IMG/VR virus record: IMGVR_UViG_3300037468_000225
Span: 1-29,447 of that record
Direction: 5' to 3' (one strand)
From: a virus
DNA length: 29,447 nt
Shown here one piece after another: positions 1 to 8,092 of the stretch. Numbering within the stretch: position 1 is the first letter of the stretch; each line of letters begins with the position of its first letter. The position numbers and the translations under genes are program-made. Below the pieces are notes generated by a model, which did no database searches, was not told the origin of the DNA, and saw only the letters and a list, made by a program, of their open reading frames with translations.

Positions 1-844
1 CATCAAAGAATAATTGTTCGTACTCCCAGTTGCCAACTACTTGTGTAGTTACCAAAGAATTAAATATTCTGAAAGGAAGTTTATCTTCAAAACATTCGCC
101 AAACAATTCCAATTGATAATTTGGTACAGTATTGACAGGTCTGGTTTTTTCCACGTAACTTGACAGTCCAGTAAATAAAGAGGGACGCCATAGATGCTGT
201 GGCAGATAACCCTCTAGTCCCACTTCATTAGGAAATAGAAACTCATCAACATACATTCCAGCTGGATATACAACATTTAACAAGAACACCATACCAAAAT
301 GTGGCGTCTTAAAATACGCCGCACCCAGTCCCAAAGGATTTTCATTCTCTTCTCCTACAAACCATGGAGCGTTAACAAAATTGGCGTAGTTATCTGTTAG
401 GGCGTTATAGTCAGGCGTCTCTGTATATTCACCAGTAATAGGATCTCGTGTAAGAGTGGGACTCCAATCAGATGTGGCATACTTCTCATAGATTGTAAAA
501 TTGGTTCCTAATATCATACCTATGATAAGTATAGAACGATATGTTCCTTTCACCTTATACCAATCTATAGTTTGTAACAATTCCTTCCTTCTCTGACTCT
601 CCGTGGCAAAATTATCACTAGCAAGGATAGTTCCTATCAAATCCGCCAAGTTTTGTAAATAGGCGTTAGGGGTTGACCAAGGATCTACAATAGTTAACAT
701 ACCATCAATCTTGGTAATTATTTCATCTACTGACATAGTGGTAGTCGATGTTGTGTCCGCGGCGGAAATAACACTCATAAACTCTTGTAAGAGTACAGAG
801 TCTCTAAATTTTTCTGGTATAAAGGGTGTAAGATCTACTGACAT
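1..844 (-). CDS. Baseplate wedge protein, P2 gpI-like (partial, C-terminus off window)
   Basis: The frame opens at the ATG at 844 and stays open for 281 codons to the left edge, so the C-terminus is missing. An AGGAG Shine-Dalgarno lies just upstream, 13 nt after the stop of the gp6-like gene. The N-terminal ~110 residues contain DPWSTPNAYLQNLADLIG, then an Arg-rich helix (ESQRRKELLQ) and WYKVKGTYRSI. This layout (leucine-rich helix, charged helix, aromatic-KGT-x-x-S/I) is characteristic of the P2 gpI family of wedge proteins that connect baseplate to tail fibres. In T4 the comparable region is in gp7, which follows gp6 as here. Later residues (about 130-281) are rich in aromatics and prolines and I do not recognise them. 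The role in the baseplate wedge is an inference from this motif and gene order. Confidence 0.62.
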   Translation of the reverse strand, partial: MSVDLTPFIPEKFRDSVLLQEFMSVISAADTTSTTTMSVDEIITKIDGMLTIVDPWSTPNAYLQNLADLIGTILASDNFATESQRRKELLQTIDWYKVKGTYRSILIIGMILGTNFTIYEKYATSDWSPTLTRDPITGEYTETPDYNALTDNYANFVNAPWFVGEENENPLGLGAAYFKTPHFGMVFLLNVVYPAGMYVDEFLFPNEVGLEGYLPQHLWRPSLFTGLSSYVEKTRPVNTVPNYQLELFGECFEDKLPFRIFNSLVTTQVVGNWEYEQLFFD

Positions 845-857
845 CTATCTACTCCTG

Positions 858-2597
858 TTATGTTATATACCCTATTGAATCTACTTGTGTAGAATACAAT
901 TTACAAATTTGGTCGTTATCGACAATGATATCTCCCGATGAATCTTGTTCATACAAAACAAATACAGTTTGAATGTCTTCTGTATTACTTATGTCTACAG
1001 TTATATCTCCAGTAGTGTAATCAACGGTTCCAGATGCTGTATGATTAGAACCTTGATTTACAAGTGTTCCTGATCCATTATCCTCAGCAACTAGAAGAGT
1101 TTCAGAGTTACTTATTTGAATAACATAAACTTTTACTGTACTTCTTTTTATCGGAGAGGCATCAAGAACACCTATATAAGAACCGCTTGATCCTGTAGAT
1201 TGAGCTATTTCCTTTCTAATTGTCATAAGTAAATGATGATGATCAATTGAAGATAATTCATCCACAGCCTGCACAAGATTGGATTTGTACTTGGATAGTC
1301 CTAGTTTAGCCGTAGTTCCAAGTGTAAAGTTGTCATCCAAAACACCTTCTATATCTGCCTGAGTTTGAGACAAACTATAACCCTTGTTAACATAAACATT
1401 CAAAGAAACAATAACATACAAAATAACTACCGTTACAAACTCGTACTTAACAGTTAACATGGACTTATCATATAAATCTGTGGACAGTTGTTGTTTAAAT
1501 AGAGAAGGAGCATGTACCCAATCATCCAATAGCATACATATCTTTACCCTATTAAACATACTATAATTGGGTGGTTCTTCTTCCATTTCTCCCCAAACAT
1601 TAACATCAGCCACACTTTCATAATCCAAAATGAAAGCCGCAAAATCTGCCTTTGTTACCAACCTTTCTCCAGTAGCAAATACTTGAGGAGCGTTTAATCT
1701 TATCTGGTCTATAGTTTCGGCGTCATCACCACCTACACACACGGAAGTGTTACTTACTGTTATATCCTCAACCGCCTCACTATTGGCATCATACAACGTA
1801 TCACTTAGAGTTGTTACCTTTCCAGTTTCATATACATTTCCTGATGTTCCCGCAGAACGAATATATTTAATTGTAACAATGGCACCTGTTTCAACTACTT
1901 TACCATGGATACCATCGCCAAATATAACAGTGAGAGTATCGTCTAGTTCCGCCCGTACCACATAATCTTTATCAGAGCTTGTAGAATCCAAAAAGGAGGT
2001 CACCCTAGTCCATTCTACTCCATCTACCAACACTCTAAAAGAACTAAAAGGTTTATAGGCAAGATGATCATCATTTTCTACAAAGGTATCACTTACAGGA
2101 ACTTCTCTATCTAGTGTACCATCTCCCACCAAAGTCAACTCTACAAGTTCTCCTTCTATGGCAGTTACACTATTGGATAATTGACCAGGTTCAATAGTAA
2201 TGTCTTGCATAGTTAGATAGTTAACATTGTTAGCTGTAAGACACTTTGTATACTGTGGAATAAATATTCTTACAGTAGAATCTGTCGGTATCGTAAATGT
2301 AAGTGTTCCTATGGCGGATACAGTTCTCCTAGGCGTATAGTTAACAAGTCGCGTTAAATTAACTACGCTCGATTTATTCCTGGCAGTACCTATATAACAT
2401 TCTTCCGCCCGTCTCTCTACATAGTACAAAATCAAATTAGCAATTGTGGCGAAGAACTCAATCCACATTTGACCTGTACTAGATTCGTATGTATCCTTCC
2501 AAGCACCATTGGCTTTTAGACGATTAGTAAGTTCTACTACCAAATCATCGTAATCATAATTTACGTAACTTACTGGGTTATTTGTGGCCACGGCCAC
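858..2597 (-). CDS. Baseplate wedge protein, gp6 / gpJ family
   Basis: This 579-residue protein fits the Baseplate_J/gp6 family, which forms the inner ring of the contractile baseplate and links the wedges. The N-terminal region has YDDLVVELTNRLKANGAWKD followed by a helix with the Y-Y-V-E-R-R-A-E-E segment, as expected for the family's first helical domain. A central GGDDAETIDQIRLNAP leads to FATGERLVTKADFAAFI (about residues 288-325), matching the family pattern of GG-x-D-x-E, IR-x-x-AP and ER-x-VT-x-x-D. The length compares with 660 residues for T4 gp6. The gene sits between gp25-like and gpI-like genes, the usual wedge order. The C-terminal ~100 residues are rich in Ser, Thr, Asp and Gly and look like a peripheral extension. 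Confidence 0.85.
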   Translation of the reverse strand: MAVATNNPVSYVNYDYDDLVVELTNRLKANGAWKDTYESSTGQMWIEFFATIANLILYYVERRAEECYIGTARNKSSVVNLTRLVNYTPRRTVSAIGTLTFTIPTDSTVRIFIPQYTKCLTANNVNYLTMQDITIEPGQLSNSVTAIEGELVELTLVGDGTLDREVPVSDTFVENDDHLAYKPFSSFRVLVDGVEWTRVTSFLDSTSSDKDYVVRAELDDTLTVIFGDGIHGKVVETGAIVTIKYIRSAGTSGNVYETGKVTTLSDTLYDANSEAVEDITVSNTSVCVGGDDAETIDQIRLNAPQVFATGERLVTKADFAAFILDYESVADVNVWGEMEEEPPNYSMFNRVKICMLLDDWVHAPSLFKQQLSTDLYDKSMLTVKYEFVTVVILYVIVSLNVYVNKGYSLSQTQADIEGVLDDNFTLGTTAKLGLSKYKSNLVQAVDELSSIDHHHLLMTIRKEIAQSTGSSGSYIGVLDASPIKRSTVKVYVIQISNSETLLVAEDNGSGTLVNQGSNHTASGTVDYTTGDITVDISNTEDIQTVFVLYEQDSSGDIIVDNDQICKLYSTQVDSIGYIT

Positions 2598-2605
2598 CTC
2601 CCTTT

Positions 2606-2992
2606 CTACTGCAACCCTTGTAATTGGGTACTGTAAGTAAATATATTATCAAACCCACGAACTATAAACGTCATTTTTATATCCACAGAATTTTCATCCG
2701 CCTTGGAATCAAAGTTTATACTACTAATACCAACTCTGTTATCCCATTTTTCTATGGCAGATTTTATTTCATCTGCTAAAATATCAAAGTATTCTTCTTG
2801 TATGTTTTCAAATAGTAATGTTGTCAACCTACTGCCAAAGGCTCGTAACATAGGACGTTCGCCTGGTTTAGTTCTAAGAATATTATCAATAGAAGTAATT
2901 ATAGCATCTATATTAACTACTTTCCTAATATTACCTTGTGCATCAGTAGTTAAGGACTGATGAAGATCACTAAATATTTCTGCTTGTGCCAT
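2606..2992 (-). CDS. Baseplate wedge protein, gp25-like
   Basis: This 128-residue protein is close to the length of T4 gp25 (132 residues). It shows the family core: an N-terminal strand region with Asp and Asn, a helix at IDAIITSIDNILRTKPGERP, then MLRAFGSRLTTLLFEN. The GERP-x-x-x-x-FGS stretch (about residues 44-54) corresponds to the conserved E-P/R-R-x-x-P-x-F-G-S signature of gp25/GpW-type sheath-initiating proteins. A later helix, ILADEIKSAIEKWDNRV, and the closing beta strands are also typical. In T4, gp25 lies at the sheath-baseplate interface and nucleates sheath polymerisation. The gene lies between the PAAR tip gene and the gp6-like gene. Confidence 0.88.
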   Translation of the reverse strand: MAQAEIFSDLHQSLTTDAQGNIRKVVNIDAIITSIDNILRTKPGERPMLRAFGSRLTTLLFENIQEEYFDILADEIKSAIEKWDNRVGISSINFDSKADENSVDIKMTFIVRGFDNIFTYSTQLQGLQ

Positions 2993-3003
2993 ACTTTATA
3001 TCC

Positions 3004-3300
3004 TTAAGAAGCTTTCGACTTCACGGCTGATCCTGTAATAGTTCCGCTATAAGTTCCTGAAAAGGAATCACCTAAATGAGCCACACCCTGTCCTTCACAT
3101 CCAATATCTGACGAGCCTTGATTTATCGTTCCTTTATCTCCACAACTGGCAGTAACTTCATCACCTATACGAGCTATCAACTTACCTTCACATTTGGAGT
3201 TAGCTGCGGAACCAGTTATTGTTCCTGAATATGTTTCATCATGAATGGAACAATATCCAGTAGTAGTATCGCCTTTTCTTGCTATCAGTTTCTTACTCAT
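3004..3300 (-). CDS. PAAR-domain spike tip protein
   Basis: This 98-residue glycine- and serine-rich protein contains the repeated ARxGD motif of PAAR proteins: IARKGDTTTG, IARIGDEVTASC and VAHLGDSFSG, each beginning a short beta turn. PAAR proteins form a small metal-bound cone that caps the central spike of contractile injection systems; in T4 this is gp5.4. Cys17, His20, Cys53 and Cys68 are candidate metal ligands, but I cannot assign them firmly. The segment TYSGTITGSA occurs twice (residues 23-32 and 83-92), an internal duplication. The start overlaps the stop of the OB-fold spike gene by 4 nt, so the spike and its tip are probably translationally coupled. Confidence 0.85.
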   Translation of the reverse strand: MSKKLIARKGDTTTGYCSIHDETYSGTITGSAANSKCEGKLIARIGDEVTASCGDKGTINQGSSDIGCEGQGVAHLGDSFSGTYSGTITGSAVKSKAS

Positions 3301-3794
3301 GTTAATTCTATTACACCTGTAGGACCTTGAATAGTAACAGGACCACTTCCAGTTATTGTTATACTCTTACCTGTTATACTTATATTACCTGTAGTTTTGT
3401 CGAATACAATCTCCATTGTAGGAGTTTTCCAAATAGTAGTAGTTGAAGATCTACCACTAGGCAAACCATTCACACCATCGTTTGCTTCTGCAAAATACAC
3501 TGGTTGATATATATTTCCAGCTTCAAAAAACACCCAAACGTAGGAGTCCACCCCAGGCACTGTAAAAAAGCCATACCCTGCTTTGGCTCCAATAAACAAT
3601 GGATTGGCTGGTACCGCCCATGGTAGGGCGTCCAAAGGTACGCCTTCTACATCGGTAAGACCCCTGGCTGTTACTTCCCCGATTAACATAGGGTAGATTT
3701 CACATTTTATCCTTCCTAGATTTAAAGGGTCAGTTACACTTAGTACCTTTGCTCGGTAGTTAAAAGGAAACGTTTTGGATAATGGGTCAATCAT
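3297..3794 (-). CDS. Central spike protein, gp5/gpV-like OB fold without lysozyme
   Basis: The 165-residue protein begins with FNYRAKVLSVTDPLNLGRIK, the DP-x-x-LGR-x-K/R pattern of gp5-type OB-fold spike proteins. GYGFFTVPGVDSYVWVFFEA and QPVYF follow, typical of this fold: VP-x-x-G/D-x-x-V-W-V-x-F-x-x-G, then PVY. The C-terminal ~40 residues (GNISITGKSITITGS and onward) are alternating Ile/Thr/Gly strands, consistent with a short triple-stranded beta prism. T4 gp5 is 575 residues and has a lysozyme domain; none is present here, so peptidoglycan digestion must be done by another protein if it happens. The start overlaps the gp27-like hub stop by 4 nt, and the PAAR tip gene follows directly. 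Hub, spike and tip therefore form a compact operon segment. Confidence 0.8.
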   Translation of the reverse strand: MIDPLSKTFPFNYRAKVLSVTDPLNLGRIKCEIYPMLIGEVTARGLTDVEGVPLDALPWAVPANPLFIGAKAGYGFFTVPGVDSYVWVFFEAGNIYQPVYFAEANDGVNGLPSGRSSTTTIWKTPTMEIVFDKTTGNISITGKSITITGSGPVTIQGPTGVIELT

Positions 3795-5065
3795 ATTTTC
3801 TTCTTTGCTGGATCTGCCTTCATTAAAGATGTAGGAAGAATAGTATTTATACCATTTCTTGTTAACAATAATCGAGTTACATAATTATGGCCTATCACAT
3901 GTACTACTCTTTCCACTAGATAATAGCCGGTGTAAATAGAAGCACCTGGATGTGATACATCAATAACTAGATTTGGAAATCTAACAATCTCTACAATATC
4001 TCCAGGAAAGATATCGTCAATTCCATATGTAGTTATCCAAATCTTGGAAAGATCTGTTATTCGTTTATGAAGAGTATTTGTTGCCAACCCTTTAAAATCT
4101 CTTGTAAAATCGTTACTTCTTCCGCAACTGTCTATACTTTTACTTTCAGTTGTTACATCTTCTTCATCAATAAGGAAGTGATTTGTTAAACTGATGTAAG
4201 GATTACTTCCTCCTCTGGCCAGTATAGAAGATTTCTTAAAGCCAGAATTATAATAATCATAGTACATATAATCCTGTTGTTTACAACCTGAAACTCCCAG
4301 TAACTTATAATTATCTATCACTCTATAATCGGTGATAGGTAAAAACGTTTCCATCTCTGAAGTATTAGTGAGTTGAGCCCTAATAGGATTTGGACTTAAA
4401 ATGAACTTGTATTTTGGAAGTGCCAATAAAAGGTCATTCAAACTGGCAAATACTAATACATTATTCAAACCCACAGTTTTTACAAAACAAAAGAAGCCTG
4501 TCTCTCCTGTTATTCCTATAAGATTGTCTTGCAGATAAAATAATAATTCTCCGTTAGTCCAGTTAGGTTGTAGAATGTTTAATTTATAGTTTAAGGAACT
4601 ACTAATCTCCATTCTATTAACACCGGCTTCAGATGCCAAAGTAGCTATTGTTTCACTGACCATCCCAGTAAATCCTCGAATTCTACTAGGACTAAAAAAA
4701 CTATTGATAGCTAACAATCCCTCCATATCATAGAGAAGTTCCTCTGTGGGTTTTCTCCTATATACATCGAAGAAGAATTGTGTAATATCTTCAGGTTTCT
4801 TCTTCATGTAACCGCCAATTTCAATTTGTAGCCTGCTTAAATGTATCCTATCAAAAGGTAGATAGTTAGAAAACACCCCAGCAGAATCATTTACAACCAT
4901 GTGAAATGAAGGAAGATATCTATTGATATCCATCGTTATAGATAATTCTCGTATGTTCTGGGGTTCCAGAATTACTGGATCTTCCAGAGAAACGTCTGGT
5001 TCTCTTCTAAAGAAAACGTGTAACTTGTAGTTACCTGCGAACGAACTATCTAAAACTTCTGCCAT
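3791..5065 (-). CDS. Baseplate hub protein, gp27-like
   Basis: This 424-residue protein is close to T4 gp27 in length (391) and sits directly before the gp5-like spike gene, the T4-type hub-spike pairing. The N-terminal part alternates beta strands, including LEPQNIRELSITMDINRYLP, the kind of opening seen in gp27/gpD hub proteins. The C-terminal part has IFPGDIVEIVRFPNLVIDVS then GYYLVERVVHVIGHNYVTR and LLLTRNG. Hub proteins commonly end their last tube-like domain with such a Y-x-V-x-x-V-x-H-x-I-G-x-x-Y-x-T-x-L-x-L-x-R-x-G run. The trimeric hub would join the tail tube to the spike. The assignment combines motif appearance and gene order; overall identity to gp27 looks low. Confidence 0.68.
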   Translation of the reverse strand: MAEVLDSSFAGNYKLHVFFRREPDVSLEDPVILEPQNIRELSITMDINRYLPSFHMVVNDSAGVFSNYLPFDRIHLSRLQIEIGGYMKKKPEDITQFFFDVYRRKPTEELLYDMEGLLAINSFFSPSRIRGFTGMVSETIATLASEAGVNRMEISSSLNYKLNILQPNWTNGELLFYLQDNLIGITGETGFFCFVKTVGLNNVLVFASLNDLLLALPKYKFILSPNPIRAQLTNTSEMETFLPITDYRVIDNYKLLGVSGCKQQDYMYYDYYNSGFKKSSILARGGSNPYISLTNHFLIDEEDVTTESKSIDSCGRSNDFTRDFKGLATNTLHKRITDLSKIWITTYGIDDIFPGDIVEIVRFPNLVIDVSHPGASIYTGYYLVERVVHVIGHNYVTRLLLTRNGINTILPTSLMKADPAKKKI

Positions 5066-5067
5066 TT

Positions 5068-5373
5068 TTATCTTAATCTATAACGCCTGTAAAATTCCTG
5101 TATATCCAATATACTTGGAATCTGTAATGTCGTTCCTTCTATTATATCTACAAAAGGATTTTGTATATTATTTACCACACAAATTATCCACCAGTATCTT
5201 TCTGTACCATACAATTTAAAGCTGATAAGGTCTGGCATCATTACATCGTGAATGTTAACCTTGTAGTAAGCCGGAGTATGACGGAGATTGAAAGAAGACA
5301 GCGTGTTATACAACATATCCACTTCTTGTACACTATCTATAGTAGCCACCTGAAAAAACTTGGTTCTATCCAT
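5068..5373 (-). CDS. Baseplate protein, gp53/LysM-like wedge
   Basis: This short 101-residue protein contains MMPDLISFKLYGTERYWWII, then a hydrophobic N-x-I-x-x-P segment, and EGTTLQIPSILDIQEFYRRY. The D-L-I-S-x-x-x-Y-G-x-x-x-Y-W-W-I-I followed by G-x-x-L-x-I-P is what is seen in T4 gp53-type wedge proteins and in short LysM-like baseplate proteins of other myoviruses. T4 gp53 is about twice as long, so this is either a reduced form or a LysM-like relative. The gene starts exactly at the stop of the preceding tube-cap-like gene (shared base at 5373), so the two are probably translated in a coupled way. It probably helps join the hub to the wedges. Confidence 0.62.
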   Translation of the reverse strand: MDRTKFFQVATIDSVQEVDMLYNTLSSFNLRHTPAYYKVNIHDVMMPDLISFKLYGTERYWWIICVVNNIQNPFVDIIEGTTLQIPSILDIQEFYRRYRLR

Positions 5374-6173
5374 TAGTAACCTTTCAACTCTATAGGAAGA
5401 CTACAATCGTAAAAACTATCCAAAGTTTCCTTTGTTACTATCTCATAGGTCTGGAAAGTTACAGAAACAATGGCTCCCGTAGGACTTCCACCTTTCATAA
5501 ATTTAAGTGGAACATCTATACCTATACTTTTTATAACTACTGGAGATATTTTCATAAACTTACCAAATTTAATTGTAATGGTTTCGCCAGCGCCAATAGC
5601 GGCAAGATCTCCAAATGGACTCGGTCCTGGAGGATATAAAAAAGATTCCTTAAGTAAAGTTATAATTTTATCCACTGGACCACCTGTACCAGCGGTAGAA
5701 TTTGCCATATTACTACCTGAATAGGGAAGACTCATTCTTTGTAATTCTTTCAGTGGTTGTACAACTTCCAAACTGGCGTTATCTTGAACTTCAAATTTTA
5801 AATTAAGTACAAAATTCAAAGTTCCACCACCTGTCCAAATTCGGCGTGATGCATATCTACTTACGATGGAACGTCCTGAAATAATCTGGGTTAGTTCTTG
5901 TGTAGGTATAATACTACTTATGGCACTAGCAGCAGCCAAAGGTGACCATTCACTTTCTGTTGAAGTTGATATCTTTTCCTGCATGGGAGCTCGGATTACT
6001 ATTATCTCATCCTTTGTATATAAGGCTGGTCGTTTATTATAAATAGTTACTATGTATTCTTCAGGAACATCTGTTCTTCCCTGATAGCCTAAAACACCAA
6101 AAGCACTTTTGGCAGGTGTCGGAGTTTCTAAAAAACCATTAGTAGCTTTATTGTATTGAAAAGTTTTAGCCAT
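5373..6173 (-). CDS. Tail-tube-associated baseplate protein (gp48/gp54-like by position)
   Basis: I start this gene at the ATG at 6173 (266 residues). A GTG at 6197 would add eight residues inside the tape-measure gene, but an AGGA box 11 nt before 6173 and the more usual MAKTFQYN opening favour the ATG. The protein has a TPAKSAFGVLGYQGR segment, strand-rich regions, a Gly/Pro-rich loop (YPPGPSPFGD) and a final domain with GETITIKFGKFM, then SVTFQTYEIVTKE. The last part resembles the barrel of tube-like proteins, where a strand ends in S-V-x-F-x-x-x-x-x-x-T. In T4 the genes after the tape measure are 48 and 54, which cap the baseplate and start the tube; that order supports the call, but sequence similarity alone does not settle it. 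Confidence 0.5.
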   Translation of the reverse strand: MAKTFQYNKATNGFLETPTPAKSAFGVLGYQGRTDVPEEYIVTIYNKRPALYTKDEIIVIRAPMQEKISTSTESEWSPLAAASAISSIIPTQELTQIISGRSIVSRYASRRIWTGGGTLNFVLNLKFEVQDNASLEVVQPLKELQRMSLPYSGSNMANSTAGTGGPVDKIITLLKESFLYPPGPSPFGDLAAIGAGETITIKFGKFMKISPVVIKSIGIDVPLKFMKGGSPTGAIVSVTFQTYEIVTKETLDSFYDCSLPIELKGY

Positions 6174-6181
6174 AATTAGTA

Positions 6182-7939
6182 TTATCCTAAAGGCCACGCT
6201 CCATGATAATTTAATAAATTTAACAATGGATCAGCCGAATCATATATATTTGGATTAGGTAATCTAGGCCCAGGCAAAGGAGCTGGTTTGGATTCTTCAA
6301 TAGCCTTTTTAATTTCTTGCAAAGCAGTATTGTTATTTTGTAACAACTGTTTGTGCTCTTCATTAAATTCTGACAGTGCCTTTCCAGCGGCGTCCCAGTT
6401 ACTTAAGTTACCTTTTGATCCTCCTTTATCGGGTGGAGATGGGGACCATTCTGCAGTAGGTCCTTTAGAAGATAGTATCCTTCGGATTTCATCCTCTGTA
6501 GTTTTATTGTCTACTTGTTTCTTATTCAACCAAGGTATCAGTTTATTTACGCCTGGAATGTAACCCAGAGCCCCCATATCTCCTCTACCTTTTGTTTCAT
6601 CCAGTGATTGCTTCCAAGTAACCAATCCACGCATGGCTTCTTCAGGTGTTTTATTAAGTTTCTGGGCATAAGTTTCCAATCCCATTCTCTTAACTTCACC
6701 CATATGTTGGTTGAAGGAAGATATATTCTCCCCGTACTGTAGCTTCATTTCTGTACGGGACTTATGTAATTCCTTACCAGCCTTAGCAGCCTGCCATAAT
6801 TCATAAGTAGTAAAAGCTATGGCACCAACTAATCCTAGAGCCTTGCCTAAGGTACCTAATATAGGTAATAAATCATTAAAGGATTTCATTAAACTCACAA
6901 GACCCAAAGCTTCCATAGGATTCTGAATTAAATTCTTAACAGTTTCGAGTAAACCTCCACCACCTATGCCTATACCAGCAGCCTTACCACCAGACATAGT
7001 TTTCAAATAGCCAGCTACATCCCGTGTCCACTTGGCCTTATAGGCCCGTTTATCAAAGAAGTGTTCTAAATTCTTTGAGAACTCAAACGATGTGGGCTGT
7101 CCTGTTCCAGTATCCTTCTTCCCCCAACGAGCCATTGCCAAAGTACGGCCAGCAGCAGAAAGGTCTGTAGATGCGGCGGGAGGAGCGGGAGGAGTACTTA
7201 CAGTTGGTTGTCCTAATCCAGACATAGGTGCTTGTGGGTCAAATCCTTTCCCACCCATAAAGCTTTCTAATCCAGAACCTACGCCAGACATACCTCCACC
7301 CCTACGCATACCTCTATTGTTTCTTAGGGAAACACCAGCCAAGGCTCCTACGCCTTTCCCAAGAATCTTTCCAGCCCACATAGTAGGTTTGGCCAATAAT
7401 CTGGCAGCACCTAAACCTGCTACAACTGTACCAAAAAATGGACCAAGGGCTGGGGCAGCCAATTGTGATGCCAAACCTAATCCTATCGCCGATCTTCCAC
7501 TTAAACCCATGGCCCCCAAGGTTTGGGACAAGAGCCCTTTATTTTTTGAAGATTCCTTACTATCTGGTCTTAACTGAATGTTGTAGTTTATATCCTCCAA
7601 AGGTAGAGGAAGAGATCTAGATTTGGCAGTAATAATAGTTTTGGCTAATTCATCTCTTAATATATCTGCCTTGGCTTTGTCTATCTCCGTGAGGGTGGTG
7701 TTTAATCTGGAAATAGAACTTTTGGATGGAATGGTTTGACCACCATATACTGCCTTAATTTGACGAATGGCGGCTCGTACCTTATCCATAGCATCTAACG
7801 ATGACTTACCAAGAGGCATACTTGATAGTATATCCTCAGAAGAAAACATACGAAAGAAAGGTAGATAACCCGTAGCCAATCTTTTTTGTATTTCAGAGGC
7901 CAGTATAACACTATCAGGACCTAGTATGTTTTTCGCCAT
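6182..7939 (-). CDS. Tail tape measure protein, gp29-like
   Basis: This 585-residue protein is almost the length of T4 gp29 (590), the ruler that sets T4 tail length. It has an alpha-helical, charged N-terminus, a long Gly/Ala/Leu hydrophobic segment at about residues 140-205, a Gly/Pro-rich linker at 205-260, a second hydrophobic region at about 345-380 and a charged helical region from 390 on. The C-terminus is Pro-rich and ends in WPLG. Hydrophobic segments inside an otherwise helical protein are typical of tape measures, which help DNA cross the inner membrane. It sits after the gp26-like assembly gene and before the baseplate hub genes, as tape measures do. The small gene upstream overlaps its first 19 nt, implying coupled translation. 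Confidence 0.72.
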   Translation of the reverse strand: MAKNILGPDSVILASEIQKRLATGYLPFFRMFSSEDILSSMPLGKSSLDAMDKVRAAIRQIKAVYGGQTIPSKSSISRLNTTLTEIDKAKADILRDELAKTIITAKSRSLPLPLEDINYNIQLRPDSKESSKNKGLLSQTLGAMGLSGRSAIGLGLASQLAAPALGPFFGTVVAGLGAARLLAKPTMWAGKILGKGVGALAGVSLRNNRGMRRGGGMSGVGSGLESFMGGKGFDPQAPMSGLGQPTVSTPPAPPAASTDLSAAGRTLAMARWGKKDTGTGQPTSFEFSKNLEHFFDKRAYKAKWTRDVAGYLKTMSGGKAAGIGIGGGGLLETVKNLIQNPMEALGLVSLMKSFNDLLPILGTLGKALGLVGAIAFTTYELWQAAKAGKELHKSRTEMKLQYGENISSFNQHMGEVKRMGLETYAQKLNKTPEEAMRGLVTWKQSLDETKGRGDMGALGYIPGVNKLIPWLNKKQVDNKTTEDEIRRILSSKGPTAEWSPSPPDKGGSKGNLSNWDAAGKALSEFNEEHKQLLQNNNTALQEIKKAIEESKPAPLPGPRLPNPNIYDSADPLLNLLNYHGAWPLG

Positions 7940-8091
7940 TGTCTTATCTGTTTCTTTGCCGGCAATGTCTTTTCTCTTTCATCTTGTTCTTGCCTTAGTA
8001 TCCGTCTAAACCACCACAACTTCTTTTTGATCTCCATATCATCACAATCTGTCTGGGTAAGTTTACCCGCGTTAACTAACTTAAAATTCAT
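7921..8091 (-). CDS. Small 56-residue protein, possible tail assembly chaperone partner
   Basis: This short frame starts at the ATG at 8091 and ends with TAG at 7921-7923. It begins one base after the upstream gp26-like stop (TGA-A-ATG) and overlaps the tape measure start by 19 nt. The product opens MNFKLVNAGKLTQTDCDD and continues with a Lys/Arg- and Trp-rich helix. The L-V-x-x-G-x-x-x-x-x-x-C-x-x-M run followed by a charged helix recalls the C-terminal extensions of frameshifted tail assembly chaperones, which bind the tape measure. No good Shine-Dalgarno precedes the ATG (the nearest GGAA is 12 nt away). The same frame is open for 20 more codons upstream, so it may be read as an extension of the gp26-like protein. 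Confidence 0.6.
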   Translation of the reverse strand: MNFKLVNAGKLTQTDCDDMEIKKKLWWFRRILRQEQDEREKTLPAKKQIRQWRKTY

Positions 8092-8092
8092 T

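Noticed and set aside
7092-7577. Plus-strand open frame of 161 codons
   Set aside because: It lies entirely antisense to the Gly/Ala-rich part of the tape measure gene, whose codon bias keeps the opposite frame free of stops.
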